Below are positions 40,792 to 50,767 of a stretch of DNA of 50,767 bases, piece after piece. The stretch is from assembly GCF_015550595.1 (NCBI RefSeq), contig NZ_JADNBB010000011.1, positions 122,862 to 173,628 on the forward strand, written 5' to 3'. A program made the translations under genes and the position numbers. How positions within the stretch are numbered: position 1 is the first letter of the stretch; each line of letters begins with the position of its first letter. Under the pieces are notes generated by a model that was not told the DNA's origin, did not search any database, and worked only from the letters and a program-made list of their open reading frames with translations. This DNA is from Parabacteroides goldsteinii (GTDB taxonomy: Bacteria; Bacteroidota; Bacteroidia; Bacteroidales; Tannerellaceae).

Positions 40792-43335
40792 ATGCCGACA
40801 GATTTAGTTACCAGATTATTATTACAGAATCAAAATTTTGATCGGAATCTTAAAGCCAGTCAAAACCAGATGAAAGCTTTCCAAAAGAGAGTTGATCTTA
40901 TGGGTGCATCTGTACGTAGTTTCGTAGGAGGGTTTGCTGGAATGGCCGGTATATCATTCGCATTTATGGATATTACTCAGAAGAGTATCCAGTTTGAAAA
41001 ATCTTTATCTTCGTTAAGATCATTAACCGGTGTTACTGCAGAAGAGCAATCTTTTTTTAAGAATGAAGCTATAAAACTAGGATCGACATCTACTCAAACC
41101 GCGAGTCAGGTCGTTGAAGCTTTTCAATTGATAGGCAGTCAAAAGCCTGAATTACTTAAAAACAAAGACGCTTTAGCTGAAGTAACAAAGCAAGCGATCA
41201 CTTTGGCAGAAGCGGCTGGTATGGATGTTCCTGAAGCGGCAAAAGCTCTTACTGGATCGTTGAATCAGATGGGGGAATCATCCAATAAAGCAGGGGAATA
41301 TATTAATATTCTTGCAGCCGCATCACAAGCCGGTTCCGCTGATATCCCATATCTGACCAAAGCTATAGAAAAGTCCGGAGGGGCCGCCAGCACTGTAGGG
41401 ATCAAATACAATGAACTGGTTGCTGTCATTGAAACTATTGCACCAAAGATAACAGAAGCTAGCGAAGCCGGTACTAATCTACGTAACATATTCCTTATTC
41501 TTGAATCAAGCTCAGATAAAAATTTAAAACCGTCAGTAGTCGGTCTTTCGAAGTCTATTGAGAATCTGGCCGCAAAGAATTATGATGCAACCCAAATGAC
41601 AAAAATGTTTGGTCGGGAGAGTGTAACGGCTGCATTGGCTTTGGTATCGGCAAAAGATGAATATAAAAACTACGTAGATGCCATAACCGGAACGAACACA
41701 GCTATTGAACAGCAGAAGATCAATAATGATAATTTAGCTGGTTCGATTAATGCCGTTTCTTCAGCATGGGAAGGATTTGTCCTAACATTGAATAATAGTA
41801 ACGGAGTATTAAAAGATACTGCCAATATTCTAGCGACTGTTTTGGGACGAATGACAGAAGCTATGAAAAGCGAAACACAAAAGCAGAATGAATTAATACG
41901 AGAAGGTGTTGCCGATAGAAAAAAAAGTTTGAGTCAAGAAATTGAAGGCTGGATGGTTTTGGGTGATCGAAAGAAGGCTATTGAAGAAACTATGAGGCAG
42001 TTCTCACTTCGTAATCCAGGAGGGGAGGATACAATCAGTCAACAACTACGTACCCAAATGATTAATCTGGAAAATATGCAAAGAGCATTAAGCCGATATC
42101 AGCCAAAATCGGGACTAGATGAATCAATGCATACATTAGCTCCTTATTCATTTTTATCTCCGGCTAAGGTTTCTGAGAAAAATAAACTGGAAGATCAGAT
42201 AGAAGTTCAAAAGGAAATCATCAGAAATATTGAAATAAAGAATGAATTATATAAACAATCTCTTCAATATCTCAATGATGAATTAAAAGCTACTGAAAAT
42301 ATAAATACAGAGAATGCAACACCAAAAGTTACTGATGTTCTATCAGAAACAGAAAAGAAAAGAAGAAAAAAAGAACAACAAGATATAGGTGCTATTCAAT
42401 ACTGGACTTCCGATAAAATTCAGGAAATAGCATTTCAAAAGCCTATTTCAATTCCAGTGGTTCTAACGGAAAAGGAAATTCAAGATGAACTAGAACGTAT
42501 AAATGAACTGGCAAAAGAAAAGGGAGGAAGTGTTAAACTGAATTTGTCAGAAGAAGAATTGGAGAATCTGAAAATAAAGGTGGCTACAAAGATGTATGTT
42601 CCTGTAGTTCCCAAATTTGAAGAACCTGAGGAAACGTCTGATACAACAGGCAGTATTGAAGATTATCAGAAAAAAATTCAAACGGTTACTCTGGCCTACA
42701 ATGAAGCTACAACTGACGGTCTTCGGTCCTTATATGCAAAACAAAAAGAAGATTTAGAGAAGCATCTTGAAGAAATGACTGATATGAATCAGGGTATGAT
42801 TGATATCAGTAATGAATTACAAAGCTTGATCCAGTCCGGTGTAGTGTCTGGGTTTGAGTCTTTGGGTGAAGCTATCGGATCGGGTGATCCGGGCGAAGCG
42901 ATGCGTAATATGCTGATGGGGCTAATGGATATGTTGAAACAGTTCGGTGCTGCATTGGTTGCCGCTGGTTTAGCATCAGAGGCCTTGAAAAAAGTATTTG
43001 CCAATCCCTATGCCGCTATAGCTGCTGGTGGGGCTTTGATCATTGCAGCCTCGGTAGCTAAATCAGCTTTACAAAAATCATCATCTGTGGGTTCATATGC
43101 AGAAGGCGGAACTATTCCTTATTTTACTGTTGGTGATCGTATGACGGCTAATGTCAATGGTGGAGAAATGATATTGAACACTGGTCAACAGGCTAAATTG
43201 TTTGATTTGCTAGATTTAGGAAGGAGTCAAGTTGAAGATAATCGTTTGGAAATTACCGGTCGGCTTGTTGGAGAAGGAAGTAATTTATATGCAGTGCTGG
43301 ATACATACGCAAAAAAGCAAAGGAGGGGCAAATAA
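40792..43335 (+). CDS. Tail tape measure protein
   Basis: An 847-residue protein. N-terminal TP901-type core (LVTRLLLQNQNFDRNLKASQNQMKAFQKRV to LNQMGESSNKAGEYINILAAASQAGSADIPYLTKAIEKSGGAASTVGIKYNELVAVIETIAPKITEA). The middle is long coiled coil rich in Lys/Glu. Near the C-terminus are hydrophobic segments (GAALVAAGLASEALKK, YAAIAAGGALIIAASVAKSAL) and a Gly-containing motif YAEGGTIPYFTVGDRMTANVNGGEMILN. By the usual ~0.15 nm per residue rule the tail would be near 125 nm, an estimate only. Confidence 0.92.
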   Translation: MPTDLVTRLLLQNQNFDRNLKASQNQMKAFQKRVDLMGASVRSFVGGFAGMAGISFAFMDITQKSIQFEKSLSSLRSLTGVTAEEQSFFKNEAIKLGSTSTQTASQVVEAFQLIGSQKPELLKNKDALAEVTKQAITLAEAAGMDVPEAAKALTGSLNQMGESSNKAGEYINILAAASQAGSADIPYLTKAIEKSGGAASTVGIKYNELVAVIETIAPKITEASEAGTNLRNIFLILESSSDKNLKPSVVGLSKSIENLAAKNYDATQMTKMFGRESVTAALALVSAKDEYKNYVDAITGTNTAIEQQKINNDNLAGSINAVSSAWEGFVLTLNNSNGVLKDTANILATVLGRMTEAMKSETQKQNELIREGVADRKKSLSQEIEGWMVLGDRKKAIEETMRQFSLRNPGGEDTISQQLRTQMINLENMQRALSRYQPKSGLDESMHTLAPYSFLSPAKVSEKNKLEDQIEVQKEIIRNIEIKNELYKQSLQYLNDELKATENINTENATPKVTDVLSETEKKRRKKEQQDIGAIQYWTSDKIQEIAFQKPISIPVVLTEKEIQDELERINELAKEKGGSVKLNLSEEELENLKIKVATKMYVPVVPKFEEPEETSDTTGSIEDYQKKIQTVTLAYNEATTDGLRSLYAKQKEDLEKHLEEMTDMNQGMIDISNELQSLIQSGVVSGFESLGEAIGSGDPGEAMRNMLMGLMDMLKQFGAALVAAGLASEALKKVFANPYAAIAAGGALIIAASVAKSALQKSSSVGSYAEGGTIPYFTVGDRMTANVNGGEMILNTGQQAKLFDLLDLGRSQVEDNRLEITGRLVGEGSNLYAVLDTYAKKQRRGK

Positions 43336-45389
43336 TGAATGTAAAGTATTTTCATGAGTTTAAAGGATTGGACGAAGTATCTAATCGTTTTGAAATCCTG
43401 TGTAATCCATCTACAACACCAAAGTTGATTGAAGCAACCAATGAGCCGTTTAGGGTTGAATATTTAGAAGTGAAAAAGTTGGAACCGGTACAAGGTTCCC
43501 AGGCAACATTGAAATTGATTAGTGAGAGTAATTTTCAGTTTCTAGATTTACATACTGATGATATGCAGGGCTATATGATCAAGTTTTATCGGGCAGGAGA
43601 ATTGTACTGGATTGGCTATCTTGATTCAGAGCTTTATAATGAGAATTTGACGGATTATGCTCCTTATCCGGTGGAGTTTTCCGGTGCCGATTTTAATATT
43701 TGGGAACGGCTTAAATTTAGGGACGAGAACGAAAAAACATATAACGATATAGCCTCTTTCCTTACACAGCTAAAGCGATGCTTCAATAAGCTGGGATTAC
43801 CGTTTCAAAAGCTCTATATAGGTTGTTCTACTATTCCAGAAGGGGTTGCGATGAATACAACAGAAACTGCTTTACATGCACTTTATATCCAGTCAGCTAA
43901 TTTTTATGACGAGGATAAAGAGCCTATGTCCTGTCGTGAGGTTGTAGAGTCAATATTGCAACCCTTAGGGCTTATGATGGTGCAACGGGATGCCTCAGTC
44001 TATATCTATGACCTAAATACAATTAAGTCCGGTGGAGTGATGAAATGCTACAACTTTGATACGTTGTCTTATATCGGTGATACGGCTGTTAATGTATTGC
44101 TAGGAGATATTGGGGAAATAGGAACAATGTCAACAGATGCCAGCTTAAGTTTTGAGGAAATGATAAATAATGTAACTATCACATGTTCGCTATATGGGCA
44201 AGCTGATGTTGTTGATGTTTCTGTGAAAGAAGCTAATTTATCAGATTTGAAATCTGAGTCAGAGAGTAATGTTCTGATAAAGCGATTTTATTCAAAGTGT
44301 ACAGACTGGAATGCTCCTGAGTATGTGTTTTATAAAAGTAAAGAAACAAATAGCACTTTACTGGGTGCAAAATTGACTTATTCAGGTGGAACGGAAAAAA
44401 ACAATTTTGTTTTTCAGAATGTAAATGCTTATATGGCATCACAGAGAAATGATATTTATTTGTGTCTTAAATGTAATGCCTATGTTAATACTAAAAACAA
44501 TCCTTTAGATAGTAATGAAAAAGTAAATGCCCCTGAATCATCAAGACGTATGATTATATACTGTAAAGTTCTACTTACGTTTAATGGGCAGGATTTAATG
44601 TATTACAATGGGGTTCAATGGAAGAATATTCAACAGGGAAAAGACCCTGAATATACAACTCTTGTGTTTCTGAATAGCGGAAATTGGAAAGATTCTCGAA
44701 TCTTAAATACATGGTTAACAAACTCGAACGTATATTGGCCAGGTATGACGATACCAAATACAATTATTGATCGGGAGAAAGACTTTCAGGCCGGAAGGAA
44801 AATACCTCTTCCCCCAAAAAGTGGATGTATTAAAGTAATAATTGATTATGCTAAAATAGACGAAAATTCAGACTTGCCTAATATATTTAAAGATGTCAAG
44901 GATTTATTGATAGATAAAGTTAGCCTTACATTTGAAGATGCTGACGGAAAAGGAATTTCAACAGACGATTATGAATTTAATAGTTATATCAATAAAAAAG
45001 TAAAAGCAGATTATGAGGAAGTAACACTCAAATGTATATCTGCTAATGAAGATAAATTGCCAGTTGGAAAAGCTAATATATTGAGAAAGGTTGACGATCA
45101 TTATGAATATCAGACTGCGTACACTCGTGCCGGCCAAACCAACATACTTGAACGGCTACTTATGTGCACAATCCATTCAAATTTTACCACCAAAAATAAG
45201 GCTATTTCCATAGATATAAAGATGACTGACAATCCGGCTCTCAGATATGTGACATATAAAAATGTATTACAATCTGACGGTATGTATATAACCGGTGCAA
45301 CGTTGGATTTTAGCGGGGCAAAGACAACGATCAAGGCTGTCGAATTTTCAGCCGATGTCGATAAATTAAGTGATATACCATATGAGTAG
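43335..45389 (+). CDS. Tail-tip protein (distal tail/baseplate type)
   Basis: A 684-residue protein whose ATG overlaps the tape measure stop. The first 120 residues (KYFHEFKGLDEVSNRFEILCN, MQGYMIKFYRAGELYWIGYLDSELYNENLTDYAPYPVEFSGADF) fit distal-tail-like proteins of Bacteroidetes siphophages. The rest (CREVVESILQPLGLMMVQRDASVYIYDL) is beta-rich with no catalytic motif seen. Position supports Dit/Tal function; exact role uncertain. Confidence 0.72.
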   Translation: MNVKYFHEFKGLDEVSNRFEILCNPSTTPKLIEATNEPFRVEYLEVKKLEPVQGSQATLKLISESNFQFLDLHTDDMQGYMIKFYRAGELYWIGYLDSELYNENLTDYAPYPVEFSGADFNIWERLKFRDENEKTYNDIASFLTQLKRCFNKLGLPFQKLYIGCSTIPEGVAMNTTETALHALYIQSANFYDEDKEPMSCREVVESILQPLGLMMVQRDASVYIYDLNTIKSGGVMKCYNFDTLSYIGDTAVNVLLGDIGEIGTMSTDASLSFEEMINNVTITCSLYGQADVVDVSVKEANLSDLKSESESNVLIKRFYSKCTDWNAPEYVFYKSKETNSTLLGAKLTYSGGTEKNNFVFQNVNAYMASQRNDIYLCLKCNAYVNTKNNPLDSNEKVNAPESSRRMIIYCKVLLTFNGQDLMYYNGVQWKNIQQGKDPEYTTLVFLNSGNWKDSRILNTWLTNSNVYWPGMTIPNTIIDREKDFQAGRKIPLPPKSGCIKVIIDYAKIDENSDLPNIFKDVKDLLIDKVSLTFEDADGKGISTDDYEFNSYINKKVKADYEEVTLKCISANEDKLPVGKANILRKVDDHYEYQTAYTRAGQTNILERLLMCTIHSNFTTKNKAISIDIKMTDNPALRYVTYKNVLQSDGMYITGATLDFSGAKTTIKAVEFSADVDKLSDIPYE

Positions 45390-48252
45390 TATAACACATA
45401 GAGGTTTAAGAAAAACGTCCCTGCCTCGAACTGGGCGGGAGTTAGATGCCGTTGCCGGTGGAGTTGTTACTTCGTCCGGAGGTGGTGTGTCTTCTGGAGG
45501 GGGTACTCCTGGCTCTGTTACGGATCACAGCCAGTTGACCGGTGTTACCAGTACTGCAGATAAATATTCCGACAGTGCAAAGGATATCCATCTTACTGCG
45601 GGTGCCGCAAAAGACTTAGAACGCCTTTCGTCTCTTGAAATAATTGAATCAACCCAGCTAGGTCTAATCTTACCTACTGACAAAAATCTTTACTCGGCCT
45701 ACAGTACCGATATTCGCATAGATGAAGAGCTAGAAGATTTTTTAGAAGAACTTGACAACCGGTATCTACGTAAAGACATGAACGATACTGGGTACGGTTT
45801 TTATGAATGGGAAGCCGGATGGATGACACAAGCTCCTGTCAGGTCAGCAGAATACAATATAGGTTGGGAGGTCGAGAACCCTACCGGCTGGTATGTATCT
45901 GAAACCGGTAGTGCCTGGTACACCAGTCTAAACGTTCGGGGCCCGATATTGAGCAATAATGTTATCGGGTCACCTTATTACGCTTCTGGCTGGACTGGTT
46001 ACGGCTCACAGTGGGATATGGTTAATCACCGCCTGGAAACAGATTATATATCTGTCCGAAAGGAACTGAGGGCGTATGCTCTTGACGTGTTCCGTATTTA
46101 TGGGACTAATGGTGATCTTGCCGTATCAACGACCAACAAGATCGACCGGGTTGAAGACATGGGATCAGTGTGGCGTTGTCATATCAATGACTACGATGGT
46201 GAGATGTATATGAACATGAGAATAGATGATGTGGTAAAGTGCCAGACATGGGAAAAGTTATCCGGTCGCTACTACATGGCCCGTGTCACAAACATTGATG
46301 AAAAGTGGTTTGAGCTGTCAAAAACGCTATTGGATGGAACGACAACGCCGGCGCCGGGTGATGTTCTTGTCAGATGGAGTAACCTGACGAATAATGATCG
46401 AAAAGGGCTGTTATATCTGTCTGCATCTGATTCGTACGCGCCTTACTCGGATGTGAGATTCGGAGACTGGAACGCTACCGTCGGAACGATCAAAGTTCGT
46501 AGCGGTCGCTTGGATGGTATCAATGATCCATTGTTTCCGGAGTTGTACGGAGCCCATAATAATTTCGGCTTATACACCTGCAATTTCTACGGAACCGGTG
46601 AACTGATCTTGCGTTCAACCGGTGAATCTGTATCCCGTACATTTGAAGTATTGAAAGACTCTATCAAGATGGGCCTCGATGAAGTTCGTTATGAGTTACA
46701 GGTGTCTCAGGGTAATGTACTTGTAAACCCTGCGTTTCAGGACGGGATTAGTAGTTGGGAGGTAACGAACGTATATTATCCTTGGGTTATCAATAATAAC
46801 CTGCTTCAGTCGAACTACAAGCCTTTTATAAACTTCGTTTCCGGAGCTTTGGTAGTAACAGACGAAGTAATTAACCGTCCGGTGCTGCAAGTCTCTGATG
46901 CTACGGTGATACAGCGTAACGCTTTATTTACGACAAAAACTCCAGGCAAGTACTCCCTGCGTTTTACTTACCGCTCTCTTTTGCCATTTGGATCATTGGA
47001 GATAGGTGTACCCGGATCACAGCTAAACATCAAAGTAAATCTATCGGATAACGCGACATACCAAAAAGGTGAGATTGTAGGCGATTGGGATGGTACCGGC
47101 GACTTTACGATCAAAGTAAACGGAGTTGTCAATATATCGGATATCTCTTTTGTTGATGACAAGCTGGCTAATGCAATCAATGAGGTAAAAGTCTATTACG
47201 ATACGAAACTGACGTTCTACGCAGAAAAGGCGGTCATGAACTCTTTCAGAGAAGAGTACGACGAGTTTAACCGGGTTGTCAAGAAAGATTATGCTACACA
47301 GACCTGGGCTTATAATATGGTCAATACCGAAGTCGGTACAATCGTTGATGGAAAATTGACAAACTACTCAACCCTATCTCAAACATCGACGGCTATAAAT
47401 GCGGCTGTGCGTGATCTAAATCTAGGCCAGTATGCAACAACATCATGGACGAGCAATCAAATAAGGAATGCAGTTGGTAACATTGATATGTCTGAATATG
47501 CAACTCAGAAATGGACAAGCAGCCAGATTGAAAGCTCTGTAAAAAATTTGGTTAGTAAATCAACTTTTGATCAGACCGCAGAAGGTTTTTCTTTTTCAAT
47601 AGATAATCTAAAGACGGACGTTAACGCCACAAAATTTATCACCGGTGCATTCTACGGCTTCGACTCGAATAGTATGCGTTTGAACCGGCGTATTGAAATG
47701 GGCACCGGGGGGCAAAATAACTTTACCTGTGTGTCCGGTATATCGCCCGACACGTCTGCGGCGGCATTTTGGTGTGGCAGTACATGGGGCAATCAGTTAA
47801 ATGCAAAAATAAAACTCAATCATGACGGATCTGGTTGGGTAGCCAGCAAAAATATAATGTGGGATGTTGCAGGCAATGTACAGATATTAGGTTCATTGAA
47901 AACATTCTCGAATGGGGCTTTGTGTAAAATAACAGGAACTCAAATGGGATTATATAATAACGATAATATTAGAGTTTCTATCACTAGTAATATCGGAGGT
48001 AAGGGGATGCAAGGTATAGAAATGCATAATATGGATGATTTTACGTCAACCAATGGGAATGTTTTACTATTGTCTTCTTCTGATTTAAGATTTGGGAAAA
48101 TATCAAAATCTTCCTATAGTACACAAGGAGATTTCAGTATATATGAAACGGTAAGAGGCAAATACACTATTAGTAGTCTTTGGCCAAGTATTAATGAAGT
48201 TTCTTCTGGAGCCTTATATAAAGATAGTAGTGGATATTTAAGAGTTAAATAA
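45382..48252 (+). CDS. Large tail protein with Gly/Ser linker and repeat region (tail fibre/tip)
   Basis: A 956-residue protein from ATG 45382; a GTG at 45370 is less likely. Start SSITHRGLRKTSLPRTGRELDAVAGG is followed by a Gly/Ser-rich linker and SVTDHSQLTGVTSTADKYSDSAKDIHLTAGAAK, common in phage fibre N-termini. Between 47290 and 47550 three related units appear (DYATQTWAYNMVNTEV, QYATTSWTSNQIRNAV, EYATQKWTSSQIESSV), probably trimeric coiled-coil turns. The C-terminal part is beta-rich (GAFYGFDSNSMRLNRRIEMG). Likely a trimeric tail fibre or tip-attached adhesin. Confidence 0.75.
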   Translation: MSSITHRGLRKTSLPRTGRELDAVAGGVVTSSGGGVSSGGGTPGSVTDHSQLTGVTSTADKYSDSAKDIHLTAGAAKDLERLSSLEIIESTQLGLILPTDKNLYSAYSTDIRIDEELEDFLEELDNRYLRKDMNDTGYGFYEWEAGWMTQAPVRSAEYNIGWEVENPTGWYVSETGSAWYTSLNVRGPILSNNVIGSPYYASGWTGYGSQWDMVNHRLETDYISVRKELRAYALDVFRIYGTNGDLAVSTTNKIDRVEDMGSVWRCHINDYDGEMYMNMRIDDVVKCQTWEKLSGRYYMARVTNIDEKWFELSKTLLDGTTTPAPGDVLVRWSNLTNNDRKGLLYLSASDSYAPYSDVRFGDWNATVGTIKVRSGRLDGINDPLFPELYGAHNNFGLYTCNFYGTGELILRSTGESVSRTFEVLKDSIKMGLDEVRYELQVSQGNVLVNPAFQDGISSWEVTNVYYPWVINNNLLQSNYKPFINFVSGALVVTDEVINRPVLQVSDATVIQRNALFTTKTPGKYSLRFTYRSLLPFGSLEIGVPGSQLNIKVNLSDNATYQKGEIVGDWDGTGDFTIKVNGVVNISDISFVDDKLANAINEVKVYYDTKLTFYAEKAVMNSFREEYDEFNRVVKKDYATQTWAYNMVNTEVGTIVDGKLTNYSTLSQTSTAINAAVRDLNLGQYATTSWTSNQIRNAVGNIDMSEYATQKWTSSQIESSVKNLVSKSTFDQTAEGFSFSIDNLKTDVNATKFITGAFYGFDSNSMRLNRRIEMGTGGQNNFTCVSGISPDTSAAAFWCGSTWGNQLNAKIKLNHDGSGWVASKNIMWDVAGNVQILGSLKTFSNGALCKITGTQMGLYNNDNIRVSITSNIGGKGMQGIEMHNMDDFTSTNGNVLLLSSSDLRFGKISKSSYSTQGDFSIYETVRGKYTISSLWPSINEVSSGALYKDSSGYLRVK

Positions 48253-48272
48253 CATCATAAAAATAAAGAAGT

Positions 48273-48596
48273 ATGAAAAAAGAAGCAATCAATTTCAACA
48301 TTGAAGTAAAAGACGTATTCGGCGAACTGGTTAAAGACCGCAATGACAAGCCGTTAAAATTGAATCAGGAAATAGTGAACATCCTGAATCATCCTCACTC
48401 GATCCCGGAAGGTAAGCCTTTGGATATTGAAGGTATCCTCCTTCGTTTAGAGATTCAAAAGAAAATGGCTTCCGAGAAGCCACAGGCGTACACGACAAAG
48501 GAGCTCACAGCCATTCAATCGGCAACAACAACCCTGGTTAACAATAAGGGTATTGGTATCGGGTTAGCAGGTTTAATTTTAGATATGACAAATTGA
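48273..48596 (+). CDS. Small hypothetical tail-region protein
   Basis: A 107-residue protein (INFNIEVKDVFGELVKDRNDKPLKLNQEIVNILNHPHSIPEGKPLDIEGILLRLEIQKKMASEKPQAYTTKELTAIQSATTTLVNNKGIGIGLAGLILDM). The pattern resembles small proteins found beside tail fibres in Bacteroides phages. Function not established. Confidence 0.6.
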   Translation: MKKEAINFNIEVKDVFGELVKDRNDKPLKLNQEIVNILNHPHSIPEGKPLDIEGILLRLEIQKKMASEKPQAYTTKELTAIQSATTTLVNNKGIGIGLAGLILDMTN

Positions 48597-48597
48597 T

Positions 48598-48897
48598 ATG
48601 AAACAAGGGACATCAACAATCACCACCGTTTTTACCAATGAGGTAGGAGGTTTCAGGTATGAGTACAATTCAACCAATCAAGCAGGTTGCGCACCTTCAG
48701 TTATACAGTATACGATTTTTCGCAATGATCAGAGTATAGCCGGTGGTAGCAAGCGTACACAGGGTAGCACCTTTACATTTGAGGTCTATTCTCCAGTCAC
48801 TGACGAAGAGCGCAATGCAATCTATGCCCAGGTGTCATCTGATCTAAAAGAAGTGACTGACACATCATCAAAGATTAACATAACTGTAACAGAATAA
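48598..48897 (+). CDS. Small hypothetical tail-region protein
   Basis: A 99-residue beta-rich protein (STITTVFTNEVGGFRYEYNSTNQAGCAPSVIQYTIFRNDQSIAGGSKRTQGSTFTFEVYSPV), possibly Ig-like or fibre-associated. Begins one base after the previous stop. No family recognised. Confidence 0.6.
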   Translation: MKQGTSTITTVFTNEVGGFRYEYNSTNQAGCAPSVIQYTIFRNDQSIAGGSKRTQGSTFTFEVYSPVTDEERNAIYAQVSSDLKEVTDTSSKINITVTE

Positions 48898-48898
48898 T

Positions 48899-50767
48899 AT
48901 GGCACTGACACAAGACGAACTAGATCAAGTATATAATTATGTGATGGGTAAAGGTCAATCCCTTTCCGGGCTGCCGGATGGTGGAACTGATTTATCATCA
49001 ATGTACCTTGCTCCTTTGCTGAAGTATAGCCCAGGCAGCGCGGCGACTTTAGTTCGTCTTGCTGTCTCTCTGCTAAAGGGGGACTCTGCCTATCAGGTAT
49101 GGGTTAATGAGCCGGGAAATGCGGGTAAAACATTGTCAGATTTCTTCGCTTTTATCAAAGGCGCTAAAGGTGATCCGTTTACGTTTGCCGATTTTACACC
49201 GGAACAGCTGGTTGATTTGGCTTTGACTTACGACAAGCTGACTCCGGAACAGAAAGAGGAAATGAAGTTGAAGTTTGCCGATTTGACCGAGGCCGACATA
49301 CTCGCTCTGCAAAAACCTGCTACGGACGCTGCTGCCGAAATGCGTCAGGAAATGGTTCAAATCTCCCAAAATGCGAATGCTGCGATTGAGGCTGCTAACA
49401 CGGCTGCCGGTAACGCTCAGGATGCAGCGGATAATGTGCAGGATGGTAAGACGCCTATTCTCGAGTCTGTCAACGCCCAATCTGGAAATATTCCTTCCGG
49501 TAGTTTCTCCGAGAATGGCGTTGATGCTAGTGGAAATCCGAAATATATATTAAACCTAACTCTTCCGGCCGGCAAAGATGGTCAGCCAGCTATCTTCGAG
49601 CAAGGGACAACAACAACTGTTGAACCGAACGGATCAGCATCTGTGGAAGTTGTAGAAAATGGCACGACCCCGGAGGGTAACCCTAAGTACATTCTTAACT
49701 TTTCCATCCCTAGAGGTCAACAAGGTCCACCCGGTGCCGGTTCTGGCAATGTGTCAGCTGACGGTACCGGTCTTGTCATTGGTAAAAAGTATCTGTTTGT
49801 CCCTGATGCGGACGACAGTACCGCCGGCTCTTTTGTCGAGTATGAAGCACCGGAAATCCCCGAACAGGTGCAACCCGACTGGGACGCAACAGAAGGAAAG
49901 GGGGCTATACTTAATAAGCCGGGTAACGCCACCGCCGACACCTCTGGTCTCATGTCTGCCGACCAGTTTCAAAAACTGGAAAAGGTGAGCCCTGATGAGT
50001 ATGTCAAGAAAGCCGGTGATGCAAATATATACATAGATAAAGCCGATCCTGCAATAGCCTTTCCGTTTAAAGGCACCTTTGGATATACTGAAGGAATGGG
50101 AATGTATATATACAATCATGCAAGAGAAAAAAGTCTTGAATATACCGATGCCGGCAAGCTGCTATTTGAAGGTAAGGAGGCGTTCGCTGTCGATGCTGAT
50201 AACGAGCTGACTCTTGCCGGAAAAAAGTTGAGTGATCTGGGAGGGGGAGCTCAATATCTTGATTTATCACCTTTACTTGACGCCGAAGGCAACCCTGTAA
50301 CTACTGTTACTGATGAATTTTTAGCGCAGGTGGAAGATGCATATAATAATCATGTGACAAATATTTATTTGGATGGTTCTATTGGCTCCATGCTTCTTGT
50401 CGCCGCCCCTGATTATTATAGAATAGCAATAATGATGATCATGACCACATCAAACAATAAAAATGGAATCAACGACGGGGTACTTGCGCAGCAGGAATTT
50501 TTAATATATAAAGCAGATAAATCAGTTTTGCTAAATATTTTTGCCTCTGAACTAAAAAACACAGGTGATGGTACTAAATTTAAATCTGATGATGGTACCT
50601 ACAAGGAAGTAGGTGGTAGTGATTTTGTTGAAATACCTTTCGCAGTTTTAGAATTGACAAACTCTAGCACCTCCGACCAAATAAAGACAGCTTTTGGGGG
50701 AGACACTGCTTTTGATAATATCCACTCAAAGATTAAAGGTGGTAAAATGGCATACAGTATATTTAAT
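48899..50767 (+). CDS. Tail-fibre-like protein, truncated by window end
   Basis: ATG 48899 opens a frame that stays open to the right edge (623 codons visible). It begins MALTQDELDQVYNYVMGKGQ, then SLSGLPDGGTDLSSMYLAPLLKYS. An Ala-rich coiled coil follows (ANAAIEAANTAAGNAQDAADNVQDGK), then two copies of a G-x-P-K-Y-I-L-N motif, the second leading into a collagen-like GQQGPPGAG at about 49716-49742. The rest (PDWDATEGKGAILNKP, SADQFQKLEKV) is typical of fibre bodies. Likely the receptor-binding side fibre; the variable tip would be beyond the window. Confidence 0.78.
   Translation, partial: MALTQDELDQVYNYVMGKGQSLSGLPDGGTDLSSMYLAPLLKYSPGSAATLVRLAVSLLKGDSAYQVWVNEPGNAGKTLSDFFAFIKGAKGDPFTFADFTPEQLVDLALTYDKLTPEQKEEMKLKFADLTEADILALQKPATDAAAEMRQEMVQISQNANAAIEAANTAAGNAQDAADNVQDGKTPILESVNAQSGNIPSGSFSENGVDASGNPKYILNLTLPAGKDGQPAIFEQGTTTTVEPNGSASVEVVENGTTPEGNPKYILNFSIPRGQQGPPGAGSGNVSADGTGLVIGKKYLFVPDADDSTAGSFVEYEAPEIPEQVQPDWDATEGKGAILNKPGNATADTSGLMSADQFQKLEKVSPDEYVKKAGDANIYIDKADPAIAFPFKGTFGYTEGMGMYIYNHAREKSLEYTDAGKLLFEGKEAFAVDADNELTLAGKKLSDLGGGAQYLDLSPLLDAEGNPVTTVTDEFLAQVEDAYNNHVTNIYLDGSIGSMLLVAAPDYYRIAIMMIMTTSNNKNGINDGVLAQQEFLIYKADKSVLLNIFASELKNTGDGTKFKSDDGTYKEVGGSDFVEIPFAVLELTNSSTSDQIKTAFGGDTAFDNIHSKIKGGKMAYSIFN

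Overview
The window looks like a chromosomal segment of a gut Bacteroidales bacterium; Parabacteroides or Bacteroides is my inference from gene content. The evidence is a long tandem array of lipoprotein fimbrillins, an HU/Ig-type DNA-binding protein, Bacteroidetes-style tyrosine recombinases, and several promoters that fit the Bacteroidetes pattern (TTTG about 20 bases upstream of TAnnTTTG). No rRNA or tRNA gene was recognised.

Region 1 (1-15.9 kb, + strand, relatively GC-rich) is a fimbrial (type V pilus) locus. It holds twelve fimbrillin-like lipoproteins: a large putative tip protein with DUF4906-like and FISUMP-like parts, a two-domain anchor-like protein with a Pro/Asp linker, nine medium fimbrillins, and a second DUF4906-like protein. 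Ten of them have a Lys/Arg followed by Ala, Gly or Ser 26-32 residues after the lipid cysteine, where P. gingivalis FimA/Mfa1 are cleaved before donor-strand polymerisation. Two DNA-binding proteins of the HU superfamily are embedded in the locus (2503 and 15632). A four-copy 23-bp repeat with a near-palindromic core follows the first.

Region 2 (15.9-17.8 kb) has a convergent tyrosine recombinase of the Bacteroidales invertase/integrase type and an AT-rich intergenic stretch with one possible small gene, two terminator-like hairpins and direct repeats just before the next integrase. The prophage left attachment site probably lies here.

Region 3 (17.8 kb to the window end, AT-rich) is a siphovirus-type prophage with HK97-like head genes. 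Its order is integrase; leftward accessory/lysogeny genes (hicBA toxin-antitoxin, a DUF1828/DUF1829-like gene overlapping an unrecognised gene, a small membrane protein, an S24-type repressor); an immunity region with three 18-bp operators; rightward early genes (SprT-like protease, DUF4373-like replication protein, DnaB helicase, HNH nuclease, many small ORFs, an FtsK-gamma-like winged helix); a broken and an intact tyrosine recombinase; a GC-rich cos/pac candidate; terminase, portal, protease, capsid, connectors, tail tube, a frameshift-linked tail chaperone pair, tape measure and tail-tip genes; and a tail-fibre-like gene that runs off the right edge. Lysis genes and the right attachment site are not in the window.
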